From Aphanothece sacrum FPU1 (GTDB lineage Bacteria > Cyanobacteriota > Cyanobacteriia > Cyanobacteriales > Microcystaceae), in assembly GCF_003864295.1 (NCBI RefSeq), contig NZ_BDQK01000001.1, positions 186,001-250,000 on the forward strand: a stretch of DNA of 64,000 nt, read 5' to 3'. A model generated the notes under the pieces. The model was not told the origin of the DNA. It searched no databases and saw only the letters and a list, made by a program, of their open reading frames with translations. Shown here piece by piece: positions 33,639 to 41,876 of the stretch. Position 1 is the first letter of the stretch. Every line of letters starts with the position of its first letter. A program made the translations under genes and the position numbers.

Positions 33639-35446
33639 TGATATTTATCTAATAATTGACCCAAATAATTATAACCATCAACTCCAATAATTTTGACAAT
33701 TTGAGAGCGATTTTGTTCTAAAATATTATCAAAATTATTTTGACTAATTTGTCCTTTAATGATAGTTAGTAAACCAGCAGATTGTCGCCATTCTCCCGAA
33801 TTAATGCGTGCTAAAAGATACATTCCTAGACAAGCATTTCCTATTGCTTGAGACAAATTACCTAAATTATGATAAGCTTCTGCAAGATAAGCAAAATTAA
33901 TTCCTTGAAGATAGATATCCCCTGAAATTAAAGCCATTTGAGTTCCTTTTTCTAAAGTTGTAATAGCTGTAGCCGGTTGAGATAAAACCAGATAAGCAAT
34001 ACCTAAACTATTATAAGCTAAAGCTTGGCTTTGATGTTCATCTAATCTTTCAGATATCTTTAAACCTTGTTGTAAATAACTAATAGCTTGTTCATAAATT
34101 TCGGCTTCCATTACGTCAATTTGTTTAGCTCGAAAAATCTCCCCATAGCCCAAATTAACCAGTGCATTAGCTTCTCCTAACCTGTTACCAACCTGACGAG
34201 ATAAAATTAAGGCTCGTTGACTATAATTAATCGCATCATCATGATTTTTTTGTTGAACAAAAATCCGACTTAAATGATTTAAGTTAGCAATTTCGCAAGG
34301 AAAGTCAGAAGCTTCACGAGCAATGTCTAAGGCTTCTTCATGAAAATTTTGAGCCTGTTTATAATTACCTAAAGTTCGTTGAGAATAACCTAATAAGGTG
34401 AGAATACGAGCTTTTTCTTGAGTCCGTTCAACTTGTAGGAGAGGCGCATCGAAATATTGGAGAGTTTCTTGTAGATAATTACCGGAAAATGAAGCAAAAA
34501 TACCACTATAAAAAGGAAAATCTTCTCGACGAGTAAACTGACGAAAAATCTGTAACATCATCAAAAAACAACTTTCTCTTAACTCATTTTTTAACCCCTG
34601 AAATCCTTGAGATAATTGACTCCAGATATTAGCAAAGCTGAGAAAGGTACTATAAGAATTTTTTTGACCAAATTTAGCATTATAAGGCTGTTGATCAAAC
34701 CAAATAACTAAACCTTGTTGTAAATATTTAAGCACTAAAATTAACTCAACCCAAGCCCTTAATTCTCCCTGATAAGAAACTTGAACAAAATTGATCACTG
34801 ATTCATTTTGTGCTAAACTGTTAAACAGTTGTTTAATTAAGGGACTACTGACATTTTTTGCCCAAAAAATCCAAGGGCCTGATTTTTCTGCTCCAAATCC
34901 TAAAGCCCCTTGATTCTGTTCATAAATCCAACTAATTAAATCAGGTTCTAAGGTAGAAAAAGACTTTAATCCATCAAGAATACCATCCCCTAACTCAGTT
35001 TCTACGAGTGACTGACTATTTGCTTTTAAAGATTGAGCTAATTTGAATAATTGATCCTTGCTTAAACCTTGAGGATTATTATTATCAATTGCTCCTAAAA
35101 ATGGTATAAGATAATGATTAGGATCAGCTTGTTTAATCTGTTCTGCTACAGTAGTGATCGCCTGATCAACTTGATTTTCTTGTTGCCATCTTTCCCATTC
35201 TCCCTGAATAGTTTGTAAGCCTCGCAAAACACGAGTAGCCTTGACTTTTGTCTCTAATTGTGCTTTAGTAACTTCCATACGGTCAAACAAAAGACGTTCA
35301 AAAACTTCGCCTGTCCCTTTAACAATGTCCTGAACTAACATTCGATAGACTTGTTCTTTAGAGCGAATTTTCCCTTGAAGAGTTAAGTCAATAATAGAAT
35401 CAATTAATTGGTTATAGCGGTTAGATAAAAGGTTGGAATCAGACAT
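33635..35446 (-). CDS. TPR-repeat protein
   Basis: 603 residues. The first ~330 are helical with no family I can name (begins SNRYNQLIDSIIDLTLQGKIRSKEQ); from ~335 to ~580 there are about six tetratricopeptide repeats (TLGNYKQAQNFHEEALDIAR; ALVNLGYGEIFR; AYNSLGIAYLVLSQPATAI; AYLAEAYHNLGNLSQAIGNA). No signal or TM helix. Likely a cytosolic scaffold. The stop codon lies inside a family B palindrome, so the C-terminus may have been trimmed. A palindrome at 35469-35484 just upstream could regulate it. Confidence 0.85.
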   Translation of the reverse strand: MSDSNLLSNRYNQLIDSIIDLTLQGKIRSKEQVYRMLVQDIVKGTGEVFERLLFDRMEVTKAQLETKVKATRVLRGLQTIQGEWERWQQENQVDQAITTVAEQIKQADPNHYLIPFLGAIDNNNPQGLSKDQLFKLAQSLKANSQSLVETELGDGILDGLKSFSTLEPDLISWIYEQNQGALGFGAEKSGPWIFWAKNVSSPLIKQLFNSLAQNESVINFVQVSYQGELRAWVELILVLKYLQQGLVIWFDQQPYNAKFGQKNSYSTFLSFANIWSQLSQGFQGLKNELRESCFLMMLQIFRQFTRREDFPFYSGIFASFSGNYLQETLQYFDAPLLQVERTQEKARILTLLGYSQRTLGNYKQAQNFHEEALDIAREASDFPCEIANLNHLSRIFVQQKNHDDAINYSQRALILSRQVGNRLGEANALVNLGYGEIFRAKQIDVMEAEIYEQAISYLQQGLKISERLDEHQSQALAYNSLGIAYLVLSQPATAITTLEKGTQMALISGDIYLQGINFAYLAEAYHNLGNLSQAIGNACLGMYLLARINSGEWRQSAGLLTIIKGQISQNNFDNILEQNRSQIVKIIGVDGYNYLGQLLDKYQ

Positions 35447-35468
35447 AATAGGAAAGAATAACTAGACT

Positions 35469-35484
35469 TGTGTAAATTTACACA
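35469..35484. promoter_or_regulatory. Perfect palindrome TGTGTAAATTTACACA
   Basis: A 16-bp perfect palindrome 23 bp before the start of the TPR gene. It resembles a CRP-family site (TGTGA-N6-TCACA) with one change per half, so a SyCRP1-type regulator is possible. A related half-site GTAAAATTACACAT lies at 35608-35621. Confidence 0.35.
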
Positions 35485-35637
35485 TAAAGAATAACCCAAA
35501 TGGGTGAGCTACTTGGGGGAATCACGAATAGACAGATCACCCTAAACTAAGTATATAAGTGATGCCGAGTTGCTAACAAGCCAAGGCGCAGTGAGGTATT
35601 TCGTTTGTAAAATTACACATTGAGCAGGAGACCCCTT

Positions 35638-35709
35638 ATGGAACTAATATCCCTTTCTTTAATCTTAGCCGGAACCTTTCTAGCAGACTTCTTACTCCGC
35701 AATAATTAG
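35638..35709 (+). CDS. Candidate 23-residue single-TM peptide
   Basis: ATG with AGGAG 7-8 nt upstream encodes MELISLSLILAGTFLADFLL then RNN and a stop: one hydrophobic helix with a basic end. A terminator-like hairpin follows ~70 bp later, so a short transcription unit is plausible. Size and composition resemble the tiny membrane subunits of photosynthetic or respiratory complexes, but I cannot match it to a named one. The rest of 35447-35918 has no other gene. Confidence 0.45.
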   Translation: MELISLSLILAGTFLADFLLRNN

Positions 35710-35780
35710 CTCATAAGGGGCTGAACTCGTGCCATTTTAGACTAGATTAAACGATTCAGACTACTGTTAAGCTGATGCCA

Positions 35781-35820
35781 GACGCGGGAACAAAGAATTT
35801 CCGTGTCTAGTGTGTTTTTT
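35781..35820 (+). terminator. Intrinsic terminator
   Basis: AGACGCGGGAA pairs with TTTCCGTGTCT (two G-U pairs) around a 7-nt loop, followed shortly by GTGTGTTTTT. It would end a short transcript containing the 23-residue ORF. Confidence 0.6.
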
Positions 35821-35837
35821 CTGGAAAAGAAATAATT

Positions 35838-35865
35838 GTAGGGGTCAACGGCCGTTGACCCCTAC
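35838..35865. repeat. Family B palindrome, copy 3
   Basis: Perfect 28-bp palindrome with half-site GTAGGGGTCAACGG. One of three copies bracketing the two Uma2 genes. Confidence 0.85.
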
Positions 35866-35918
35866 TTGGAATTTTCGGGTAGTGCTATTATTAGTAATAA
35901 AGACACCTATAAAAAGCA

Positions 35919-36629
35919 ATGGTCAGTTTTTTAGACGTTGATGAGGATGTATTATTTCCTGATAGTGATGAGCAACCGATGGCGGACAATACAGAACAAT
36001 ATGAATGGATTGTTAAAATAAAAGAAAATTTAGAAATTATTTTTATTAATAATCCCCAGGTTTTTATTGCGGGAGATTTACTCTGGTATCCTCTGAAATC
36101 TACTTTAGTTGCCCCGGTTGCACCTGATGTCATGGTAGCATTTGGTCGTCCCAAAGGGAAACGAGGTTCCTATCGACAATGGAGAGAGGAAAATATTCCC
36201 CCGCAAGTGGTTTTTGAGATTCTTTCACCTAATAATACTAAGGCAGAAATGACCAGAAAATTGGAATTTTATAACATTTATGGTGTGGAAGAATATTATC
36301 TGTATAATCCCAAAAAATTAAGGTTTCAAGGATGGCAACGGGAGACAAAAAAATTAACAGAAATTATCCCTATCAATAACTGGATTAGTCCCCGTTTAGG
36401 TATTCGTTTTGTAGTTGATTCATCAGGTTTAGAAATCTATCGTCCTGATGGACAAAAGTTTTTAACCTCTATAGAATTAGATAATCAAGTTCAACAAGAA
36501 AGACAAAGGGCCGAGACTGAAAAACTAAAGGCTGATAAACAAAAACTAAAGGCTGATAAACAAAAACGAAGGGCTGATAGATTAGCGCAACGATTACGAG
36601 AATTAGGGGTTAATTTAGAAGAAGAATAA
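35919..36629 (+). CDS. Uma2-family (DUF820) PD-(D/E)XK nuclease-like protein, copy 1
   Basis: 236 residues. The restriction-like core shows APDVMVAFG (acidic metal residue), VVFEILSPNN (catalytic Glu region) and KLEFYNIYGVEEYYLYNP. The C-terminal ~45 residues are a charged coiled coil with RAETEKLKA units. Uma2 proteins are extraordinarily numerous in cyanobacteria; their physiological role is unproven. Almost identical to the next gene over residues ~20-200, so a recent tandem duplication. Flanked by family B palindromes. Confidence 0.85.
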   Translation: MVSFLDVDEDVLFPDSDEQPMADNTEQYEWIVKIKENLEIIFINNPQVFIAGDLLWYPLKSTLVAPVAPDVMVAFGRPKGKRGSYRQWREENIPPQVVFEILSPNNTKAEMTRKLEFYNIYGVEEYYLYNPKKLRFQGWQRETKKLTEIIPINNWISPRLGIRFVVDSSGLEIYRPDGQKFLTSIELDNQVQQERQRAETEKLKADKQKLKADKQKRRADRLAQRLRELGVNLEEE

Positions 36630-36634
36630 ACATA

Positions 36635-36660
36635 AGGGTCAACGGGCGTTGACCCCTACA
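36635..36660. repeat. Family B palindrome, copy 4
   Basis: AAGGGTCAACGGGCGTTGACCCCT, imperfect at centre and left arm. Directly after the first Uma2 stop. Confidence 0.75.
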
Positions 36661-36728
36661 AATAATCAAATTTTGAGCTTTCACGTCCTCTTGTGATATA
36701 ATTAGCAGAAAGACATTTATGAAAAGCA

Positions 36729-37523
36729 ATGGTCAGTTTTTTAGACGTTGATGAAGATCTATTATTTCCTGATAGCGATGGTCAACCGATGGCGGACAAT
36801 ACAGAACAATATGAATGGATTGTTAAAATAAAAGAAAATTTAGAAATTATTTTTATTAATAATCCCCAGGTTTTTATTGCGGGAGATTTACTCTGGTATC
36901 CTCTGAAATCTACTTTAGTTGCCCCGGTTGCACCTGATGTCATGGTAGCATTTGGTCGTCCCAAAGGGAAACGAGGTTCCTATCGACAATGGAGAGAGGA
37001 AAATATTCCCCCGCAAGTGGTTTTTGAGATTCTTTCACCTAATAATACTAAGGCAGAAATGACCAGAAAATTGGAATTTTATAACATTTATGGTGTGGAA
37101 GAATATTATCTGTATAATCCCAAAAAATTAAGGTTTCAAGGATGGCAACGGGAGACAAAAAAATTAACAGAAATTATCCCTATCAATAACTGGATTAGTC
37201 CCCGTTTAGGTATTCGTTTTGTAGTTGATTCATCAGGTTTAGAAATCTATCGTCCTGATGGACAAAAGTTTTTAACCTCTATAGAATTAGATAATCAAGT
37301 TCAACAAGAAAGACAAAGGGCCGAGACTGAAAAACTAAAAGCTCAAGCTGAAAGACAACGCGCTGAAACTGAAAAACTAAAAGCTCAAGCTGAAAGACAA
37401 CGCGCTGAAACTGAAAAACTAAAGGCTGAAAAACAAAAACTAAAGGCTGATAAACAAAAACGAAGGGCTGATATATTAGCGCAACGATTACGAGAATTAG
37501 GGGTTAATTTAGAAGAAGAATAA
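36729..37523 (+). CDS. Uma2-family nuclease-like protein, copy 2 with expanded coiled coil
   Basis: 264 residues. Same core motifs as copy 1 (APDVMVAFG, VVFEILSPNN). It differs at two residues near the N-terminus and by exactly 28 extra residues in the tail, which are two additional copies of a 14-residue unit (AQAERQRAETEKLK). The DNA of the extra units is a perfect 42-bp tandem repeat, so slippage is the likely cause. Even synonymous sites agree with copy 1 over the core, showing very recent duplication or gene conversion. Confidence 0.85.
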   Translation: MVSFLDVDEDLLFPDSDGQPMADNTEQYEWIVKIKENLEIIFINNPQVFIAGDLLWYPLKSTLVAPVAPDVMVAFGRPKGKRGSYRQWREENIPPQVVFEILSPNNTKAEMTRKLEFYNIYGVEEYYLYNPKKLRFQGWQRETKKLTEIIPINNWISPRLGIRFVVDSSGLEIYRPDGQKFLTSIELDNQVQQERQRAETEKLKAQAERQRAETEKLKAQAERQRAETEKLKAEKQKLKADKQKRRADILAQRLRELGVNLEEE

Positions 37524-37525
37524 AG

Positions 37526-37553
37526 GTAGGGGTCAACGGCCGCTGACCCCTAC
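37526..37553. repeat. Family B palindrome, copy 5
   Basis: GTAGGGGTCAACGG with mirror, one mismatch (GCTGACC). Starts two bases after the second Uma2 stop. Confidence 0.8.
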
Positions 37554-37591
37554 AATTGTAAATATTGTTATTGCTAAACCTGATTAAGATT

Positions 37592-38749
37592 ATGAATATT
37601 GCCACCCCTACCCATCCCCAACCCTTAAACCTACCCCCACGCTTATTATTAGGGCCTGGGCCATCAAATGCTAACCCTCGCGTTTTAGCCGCCATGAGTC
37701 TTCCCCCCATTGGCCATCTTGATCCATTTTATCTGCAAGTGATGGACGAGATCCAAACTTTGTTAAGATATGTTTGGCAAACCCAAAACCCTCTAACCAT
37801 CTCTGTAAGTGGTACAGGAAGTGCAGGAATGGAAGCGACCCTAGCAAACGTCGTTGAACCTGGAGACGTAGTATTAGTAGGAGTGATGGGATATTTTGGT
37901 CATCGTTTAGTAGATATGGCCACCCGTTATGGGGGAGACGTGCGTCAACTGACTAAACCTTGGGGACAGGTCTTTAGTTTAGAAGAATTAAAACAAGGGT
38001 TAGAAACCCATCGTCCAGCCGTGTTAGCCTTAGTCAATGCAGAAACCTCTACCGGGGCCAGACAACCCTTAGAAGGTGTGGGAGAGTTGTGTAGAGAGTA
38101 TAATTGCTTGTTATTGATAGATACGGTCACCAGTTTAGGGGGTGTTCCTCTGTATTTAGATGACTGGGGAGTAGATTTAGCCTATAGTTGTAGTCAAAAA
38201 GGGTTAGGATGTCCTCCTGGACTGTCTCCCTTTACCATGAGTTCTCGCGCTTGGGATAAACTGCAAAACCGTAAAACGACCGTGACTAACTGGTATTTAG
38301 ATATGAACCTATTGAGTCGTTATTGGGGAGAACCCAGGACATATCATCATACAGCCCCTTGTAACATGAATTATGGATTACGAGAAGCCCTGACCTTAAT
38401 TGTAGAAGAAGGCTTAGAAAATTGTTGGCAACGTCATCGGACTAATGCAGAATTATTGTGGGAAGGATTAGCCGATTTAGGGTTAAATTGTCATGTAGAC
38501 TTAGAATTTCGTCTACCTACTTTAACTACTGTGCGGGTTCCTGACGGAGTAGACGCAAAAGCAGTATCCAGTAAACTTTTAAAAGAGTATAATATTGAAA
38601 TTGGCGGTGGTTTAGGCGAATTAGCAGGTATTGTCTGGCGTATTGGGTTAATGGGTTATAACTCTCGCCCAGAAAATGTAATATTGCTCTTAGAAGCTTT
38701 GAAAAAAGCTCTTCCACCCACCGGATGCGTTGGGAACACATCCTACTAA
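37592..38749 (+). CDS. Alanine/serine:glyoxylate aminotransferase family
   Basis: About 385 residues from the ATG at 37592; an upstream in-frame TTG adds nine unlikely residues. Class V PLP aminotransferase: LLGPGPSNANPRVL at the start, SVSGTGSAGMEA, IDTVTSLGG, and the PLP lysine in YSCSQKGLGCPPG (Lys203). It would convert glyoxylate to glycine in photorespiration, downstream of GlcD; older annotations call this family the small subunit of soluble hydrogenase. The last ~11 residues (PPTGCVGNTSY) and the stop are encoded by a family E repeat, a non-homologous tail. The stop is at 38747-38749. Confidence 0.9.
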   Translation: MNIATPTHPQPLNLPPRLLLGPGPSNANPRVLAAMSLPPIGHLDPFYLQVMDEIQTLLRYVWQTQNPLTISVSGTGSAGMEATLANVVEPGDVVLVGVMGYFGHRLVDMATRYGGDVRQLTKPWGQVFSLEELKQGLETHRPAVLALVNAETSTGARQPLEGVGELCREYNCLLLIDTVTSLGGVPLYLDDWGVDLAYSCSQKGLGCPPGLSPFTMSSRAWDKLQNRKTTVTNWYLDMNLLSRYWGEPRTYHHTAPCNMNYGLREALTLIVEEGLENCWQRHRTNAELLWEGLADLGLNCHVDLEFRLPTLTTVRVPDGVDAKAVSSKLLKEYNIEIGGGLGELAGIVWRIGLMGYNSRPENVILLLEALKKALPPTGCVGNTSY

Positions 38750-38913
38750 AAAATCAACCATCATACCTCGATTCTTTTGCAACAGCGAAACTGGCGTTGT
38801 TAGTAGTAGGATGCGTTCCCTAACGCATCCACTTCACCCTAGCTATTGAGTTAAATAGGAATAGTTGGAAAACCCAGAACCTACCGGATGCGTTGGGAAC
38901 GCATCCTACTAAA
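38719..38913. repeat. Family E repeat cluster (GGATGCGTTGGGAACGCATCC)
   Basis: Three copies: 38719-38750 (overlapping the aminotransferase stop), 38807-38833 (inverted, GGATGCGTTCCCTAACGCATCC form) and 38883-38913. Each is a GATGCGTT...AACGCATC hairpin; two are followed by ACTAAAAAATCAA. They fill most of the 312-bp gap 38750-39061, which also holds the guaB3 leader hairpin. Confidence 0.8.
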
Positions 38914-38992
38914 AAATCAAAATCATACTAGGAATAGTTGGAAACGATGGCAATAGTGAGTACAGGGAAAAAACTTTTATATCTTCCCTTAA

Positions 38993-39048
38993 CCCGTTCC
39001 CTAAAACCCTCAAAATTTGGTAGCCTAAACTAATACTTAGGGAACGGG
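38993..39048 (+). promoter_or_regulatory. Long-loop hairpin in the guaB3 leader
   Basis: CCCGTTCCCTAA and TTAGGGAACGGG are a perfect 12-bp inverted repeat with a 32-nt loop, ending 13 nt before the GTG start. If transcribed, the 3' arm lies at the ribosome-binding region (GGGGATTTATAGAAG), so it could mask or expose initiation. Confidence 0.4.
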
Positions 39049-39061
39049 GATTTATAGAAGC

Positions 39062-40225
39062 GTGGATATTATTATAGGTAAAGGTAAAACTGCTCGGCGA
39101 GCTTACGGAATTGATGAAATTGCCCTAGCTCCTGGGGGACGCACTCTAGATCCAAGTTTAGCAGATACCACTTGGAAAATTGGGGGAATTGAACGCAATA
39201 TCCCGATTTTAGCCAGTGCTATGGATGGGGTGGTTGATGTCAAAATGGCGGTATTATTGTCGGAATTAGGGGCTATTGGGGTTCTTAACTTAGAAGGCAT
39301 TCAGACCCGTTATGAAGATCCTAACCCCATTTTAGACCGTATTGCTTCAGTGGGCAAAACTGAATTTGTCGGGTTAATGCAAGAACTCTACGCTGAACCT
39401 GTCAAACCCGCATTAATTCAACAACGCATTGCCCAGATAAAAGCCCAAGGAGGCATTACGGCAGTCAGTTTGACCCCGGCCGGAGCTTCTCAATATGGAG
39501 CGATTGTAGCCGAAGCAGGAGCGGATTTAGTCTTTGTCCAAGCGACCGTAGTTTCTACGGCCCATCTGTCTCCAGAATCAATTATTGCCTTAGATTTAGG
39601 ACAATTTTGTCAAGAAATGCCTATGCCTGTCATTTTAGGCAATTGTGTCACCTATGAAGTTGCCATGAACTTGATGAAAACAGGGGCCGCGGCCATATTA
39701 GTAGGAATTGGGCCAGGGGCCGCCTGTACTTCTCGCGGTGTCTTAGGGGTAGGAGTTCCCCAAGCAACGGCCGTCGCTGACTGTGCAGCAGCACGAGATG
39801 ATTATCAACGCGAAACCGGACGCTATGTCCCAGTTATTGCCGATGGTGGTATTGTTACAGGAGGAGATATCTGTAAATGTATTGCTTGTGGTGCAGATGC
39901 GGTGATGATTGGTTCTCCCATTGCTCGTGCGGCCGAAGCTCCTGGCCGGGGTTATCATTGGGGTATGGCTACACCTTCTCCTGTGTTACCCAGAGGAACC
40001 CGTATTAGTGTAGGAACCACCGGAACTATCGAAGAAATTTTGACCGGGCCTGCTAAATTAGATGATGGGACGCACAATCTTTTAGGATGTCTCAAAACCA
40101 GTATGGGAACCCTTGGAGCTAAAAATATGAAGGAAATGCAGCAAGTTGAGGTGATAATTGCTCCCTCTTTACTAACTGAAGGCAAAGTTTATCAAAAAGC
40201 TCAACAATTAGGTATGGGTAAATAA
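39062..40225 (+). CDS. guaB3: GuaB3 family IMP dehydrogenase-related protein
   Basis: 387 residues from a GTG start. TIM-barrel IMPDH/GMPR fold without CBS domains, distinguishing it from the ~490-residue GuaB. Motifs: [27 protein letters not shown] with the catalytic Cys, [15 protein letters not shown], and [14 protein letters not shown]. GuaB3 proteins are typical of cyanobacteria and actinobacteria and are thought to act at the IMP/XMP/GMP branch; whether this one oxidises IMP or acts otherwise is not readable. A leader hairpin precedes it. No purine gene is adjacent. Confidence 0.88.
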   Translation: MDIIIGKGKTARRAYGIDEIALAPGGRTLDPSLADTTWKIGGIERNIPILASAMDGVVDVKMAVLLSELGAIGVLNLEGIQTRYEDPNPILDRIASVGKTEFVGLMQELYAEPVKPALIQQRIAQIKAQGGITAVSLTPAGASQYGAIVAEAGADLVFVQATVVSTAHLSPESIIALDLGQFCQEMPMPVILGNCVTYEVAMNLMKTGAAAILVGIGPGAACTSRGVLGVGVPQATAVADCAAARDDYQRETGRYVPVIADGGIVTGGDICKCIACGADAVMIGSPIARAAEAPGRGYHWGMATPSPVLPRGTRISVGTTGTIEEILTGPAKLDDGTHNLLGCLKTSMGTLGAKNMKEMQQVEVIIAPSLLTEGKVYQKAQQLGMGK

Positions 40226-40414
40226 ATGAACTATTAACTTCCGTGAATCTACTTAACCTTGTCTCCTAATTATTTAGTAAACTGGTATGTGGAGATTTGT
40301 ACAGCTTTTTTGGGAACACTAGAATAGTAAAGTGACTATTGTTACTTTAATTATGACTACCTACTGAGTTGCTTGCACCCGTCCTATTTTCAATCTAAAT
40401 CCTATCACCCTATT

Positions 40415-41191
40415 ATGACTGAAATTGTCTCTATCCATTCTTATCGGGGTGGAACCGGAAAATCTAATATGACTGCTAACCTGGCAACCACTATGGCATT
40501 GTTAGGTAAGCGTGTTGGTATTGTGGATACCGATATACAATCTCCAGGGATACATATTCTGTTTCGTCTGGATGAAACAAAAATTCATAAAACCCTCAAT
40601 GATTATTTGTGGGATGAAGGTTGTTCTGCTGAAGAAATTGCTTATGATGTCAGTTATGTTTTAAATAATTCTAACGTACAAGTTAATAACCCTAACGGCA
40701 AAATTTATCTCATTCCTTCGAGTATGAAAAGTGAAGATATTGCCACTATTTTGAGTGAAGGTTATGATGTGGAATTACTGCAAAGGGGCTTTTTTGAAGT
40801 TATCGAGACGTTTAATCTAGATTATTTGTTTGTTGATACTCATCCTGGATTAAACGAAGAAACCCTGCTTTCTATCGGACTTTCAAGCACCTTAGTAATT
40901 ATCTTGCGCCCTGATCAACAGGACTATTTAGGCACTGCTGTTATTGTAGAAGTTGCCAAAGAATTAGAAGTTCCCAAAATGCTTTTAGTGGTCAATAAAG
41001 CGTTACCTGACTTTGATTTTGGCATTCTCAAAGATAAGGTTCATGAGACCTATCAACTCCCAGTAGCGGGAATTTTACCTCTTTCGACAGAAATGCTACG
41101 TTTAGGTAGTCAAGGACTATTTTGTTTACAACATCCTGACCATCCCTTAACCAAGGAAATACAACGCATTGTCCAGCATATTCAAAACTAA
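40415..41191 (+). CDS. MinD/ParA-like P-loop ATPase
   Basis: 258 residues from the ATG at 40415; an in-frame TTG at 40373 would add 14. Deviant Walker A YRGGTGKSNMTANLA with GIVDTDIQSPG, and a Walker B-like YLFVDTHPGLNEE. It is not MinD itself: the C-terminal membrane-targeting helix is absent, and there is no minC/minE nearby. It is followed within 20 bp by the winged-helix gene and then the membrane polyferredoxin gene, suggesting a regulatory or membrane-positioning role for that protein. Inference only. Confidence 0.85.
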   Translation: MTEIVSIHSYRGGTGKSNMTANLATTMALLGKRVGIVDTDIQSPGIHILFRLDETKIHKTLNDYLWDEGCSAEEIAYDVSYVLNNSNVQVNNPNGKIYLIPSSMKSEDIATILSEGYDVELLQRGFFEVIETFNLDYLFVDTHPGLNEETLLSIGLSSTLVIILRPDQQDYLGTAVIVEVAKELEVPKMLLVVNKALPDFDFGILKDKVHETYQLPVAGILPLSTEMLRLGSQGLFCLQHPDHPLTKEIQRIVQHIQN

Positions 41192-41208
41192 CCCAAAAGA
41201 GGATTATT

Positions 41209-41580
41209 ATGAATCAATTCTCGTCTAACGAGTCATCGAAATCCTCTGGGTTAAGTTTTCGGGACTTGCAAAAACTTCCGGAAACTCAACAGCAATTGAT
41301 TAATTGGATTCGTCGTCAAAATCAAGCTAATTTACTCGATATTGCCATTCATCTTTGTCAAGATGAAGATACAGCTTTGCAAATGTTGACCCCATTGATT
41401 GAAAAAGGATTTCTTGAGGAAATTATTGAAAATAATGAACGATATTATCGGGTGACTTATCCCCCAAAAAGAGGACAACCTTTGTTCAAAAAGTTGATGG
41501 ATAAAAAGAAAGCTTCTGCAACTTCTCAAGAAGAAAAACCAGAAGACGAAAATCCTTTAACAATGGACAATGGACAATGA
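41209..41580 (+). CDS. Small winged-helix-like protein
   Basis: 123 residues; AAGAGGA lies ~8 nt before the ATG. Residues ~25-85 have the pattern of a winged helix (QQLINWIRRQ, LLDIAIHL, MLTPLIEKGFLEEI, ERYYRVTYP), followed by a charged tail. The final codons (TMDNGQ) and the TGA stop are inside the CAATGRA tandem array, so array length changes can alter the C-terminus. Probably cotranscribed with the MinD-like gene 17 bp upstream. Confidence 0.75.
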   Translation: MNQFSSNESSKSSGLSFRDLQKLPETQQQLINWIRRQNQANLLDIAIHLCQDEDTALQMLTPLIEKGFLEEIIENNERYYRVTYPPKRGQPLFKKLMDKKKASATSQEEKPEDENPLTMDNGQ

Positions 41581-41750
41581 ACAATGGACAATGAACAATG
41601 GACAATGAACAATGGACAATGAACAATGGACAATGAACAATGAACAATGGACAATGAACAATGGACAATGGACAATGGACAATGGACAATGGACAATGGA
41701 CAATGAACAATGGACAATGAACAATGGACAATGAATAATGGACAATGAAT
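41561..41750. repeat. Heptamer tandem array CAATGGA/CAATGAA (~27 units)
   Basis: Roughly 190 bp of two alternating heptamer variants, CAATGGA and CAATGAA, with CAATAAT-like units at the end. It starts inside the coding end of the winged-helix gene. Antisense translation gives a repetitive SIVHCP polypeptide that is not a real gene. Confidence 0.93.
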
Positions 41751-41876
41751 AATTCATAATTCATAATTCATAATTCATAATTCATAATTCATAATTCATA
41801 ATTCATAATTCATAATTCATAATTCATAATTCATAATTCATAATTCATAATTCATAATTCATAATTCATAATTCAT
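41751..41876. repeat. Heptamer tandem array AATTCAT (exactly 18 units)
   Basis: 126 bp of perfect AATTCAT, ending directly against the ATG of the next gene at 41877. No Shine-Dalgarno sequence can exist in this leader. The same heptamer occurs in reverse at 4501-4547. Confidence 0.95.

Noticed and set aside
40415-41191. Calling this gene minD
   Set aside because: It lacks the C-terminal amphipathic targeting helix and minC/minE neighbours; only ParA/MinD superfamily membership is supported.
41486-41764. Antisense ORFs encoding SIVHCP repeats
   Set aside because: They are direct translations of the CAATGRA heptamer array in three frames; all frames stay open because the unit is seven bases long without stops.
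41561-41876. Possible CRISPR array
   Set aside because: Units are contiguous heptamers with no spacers, and no cas genes occur in the window.
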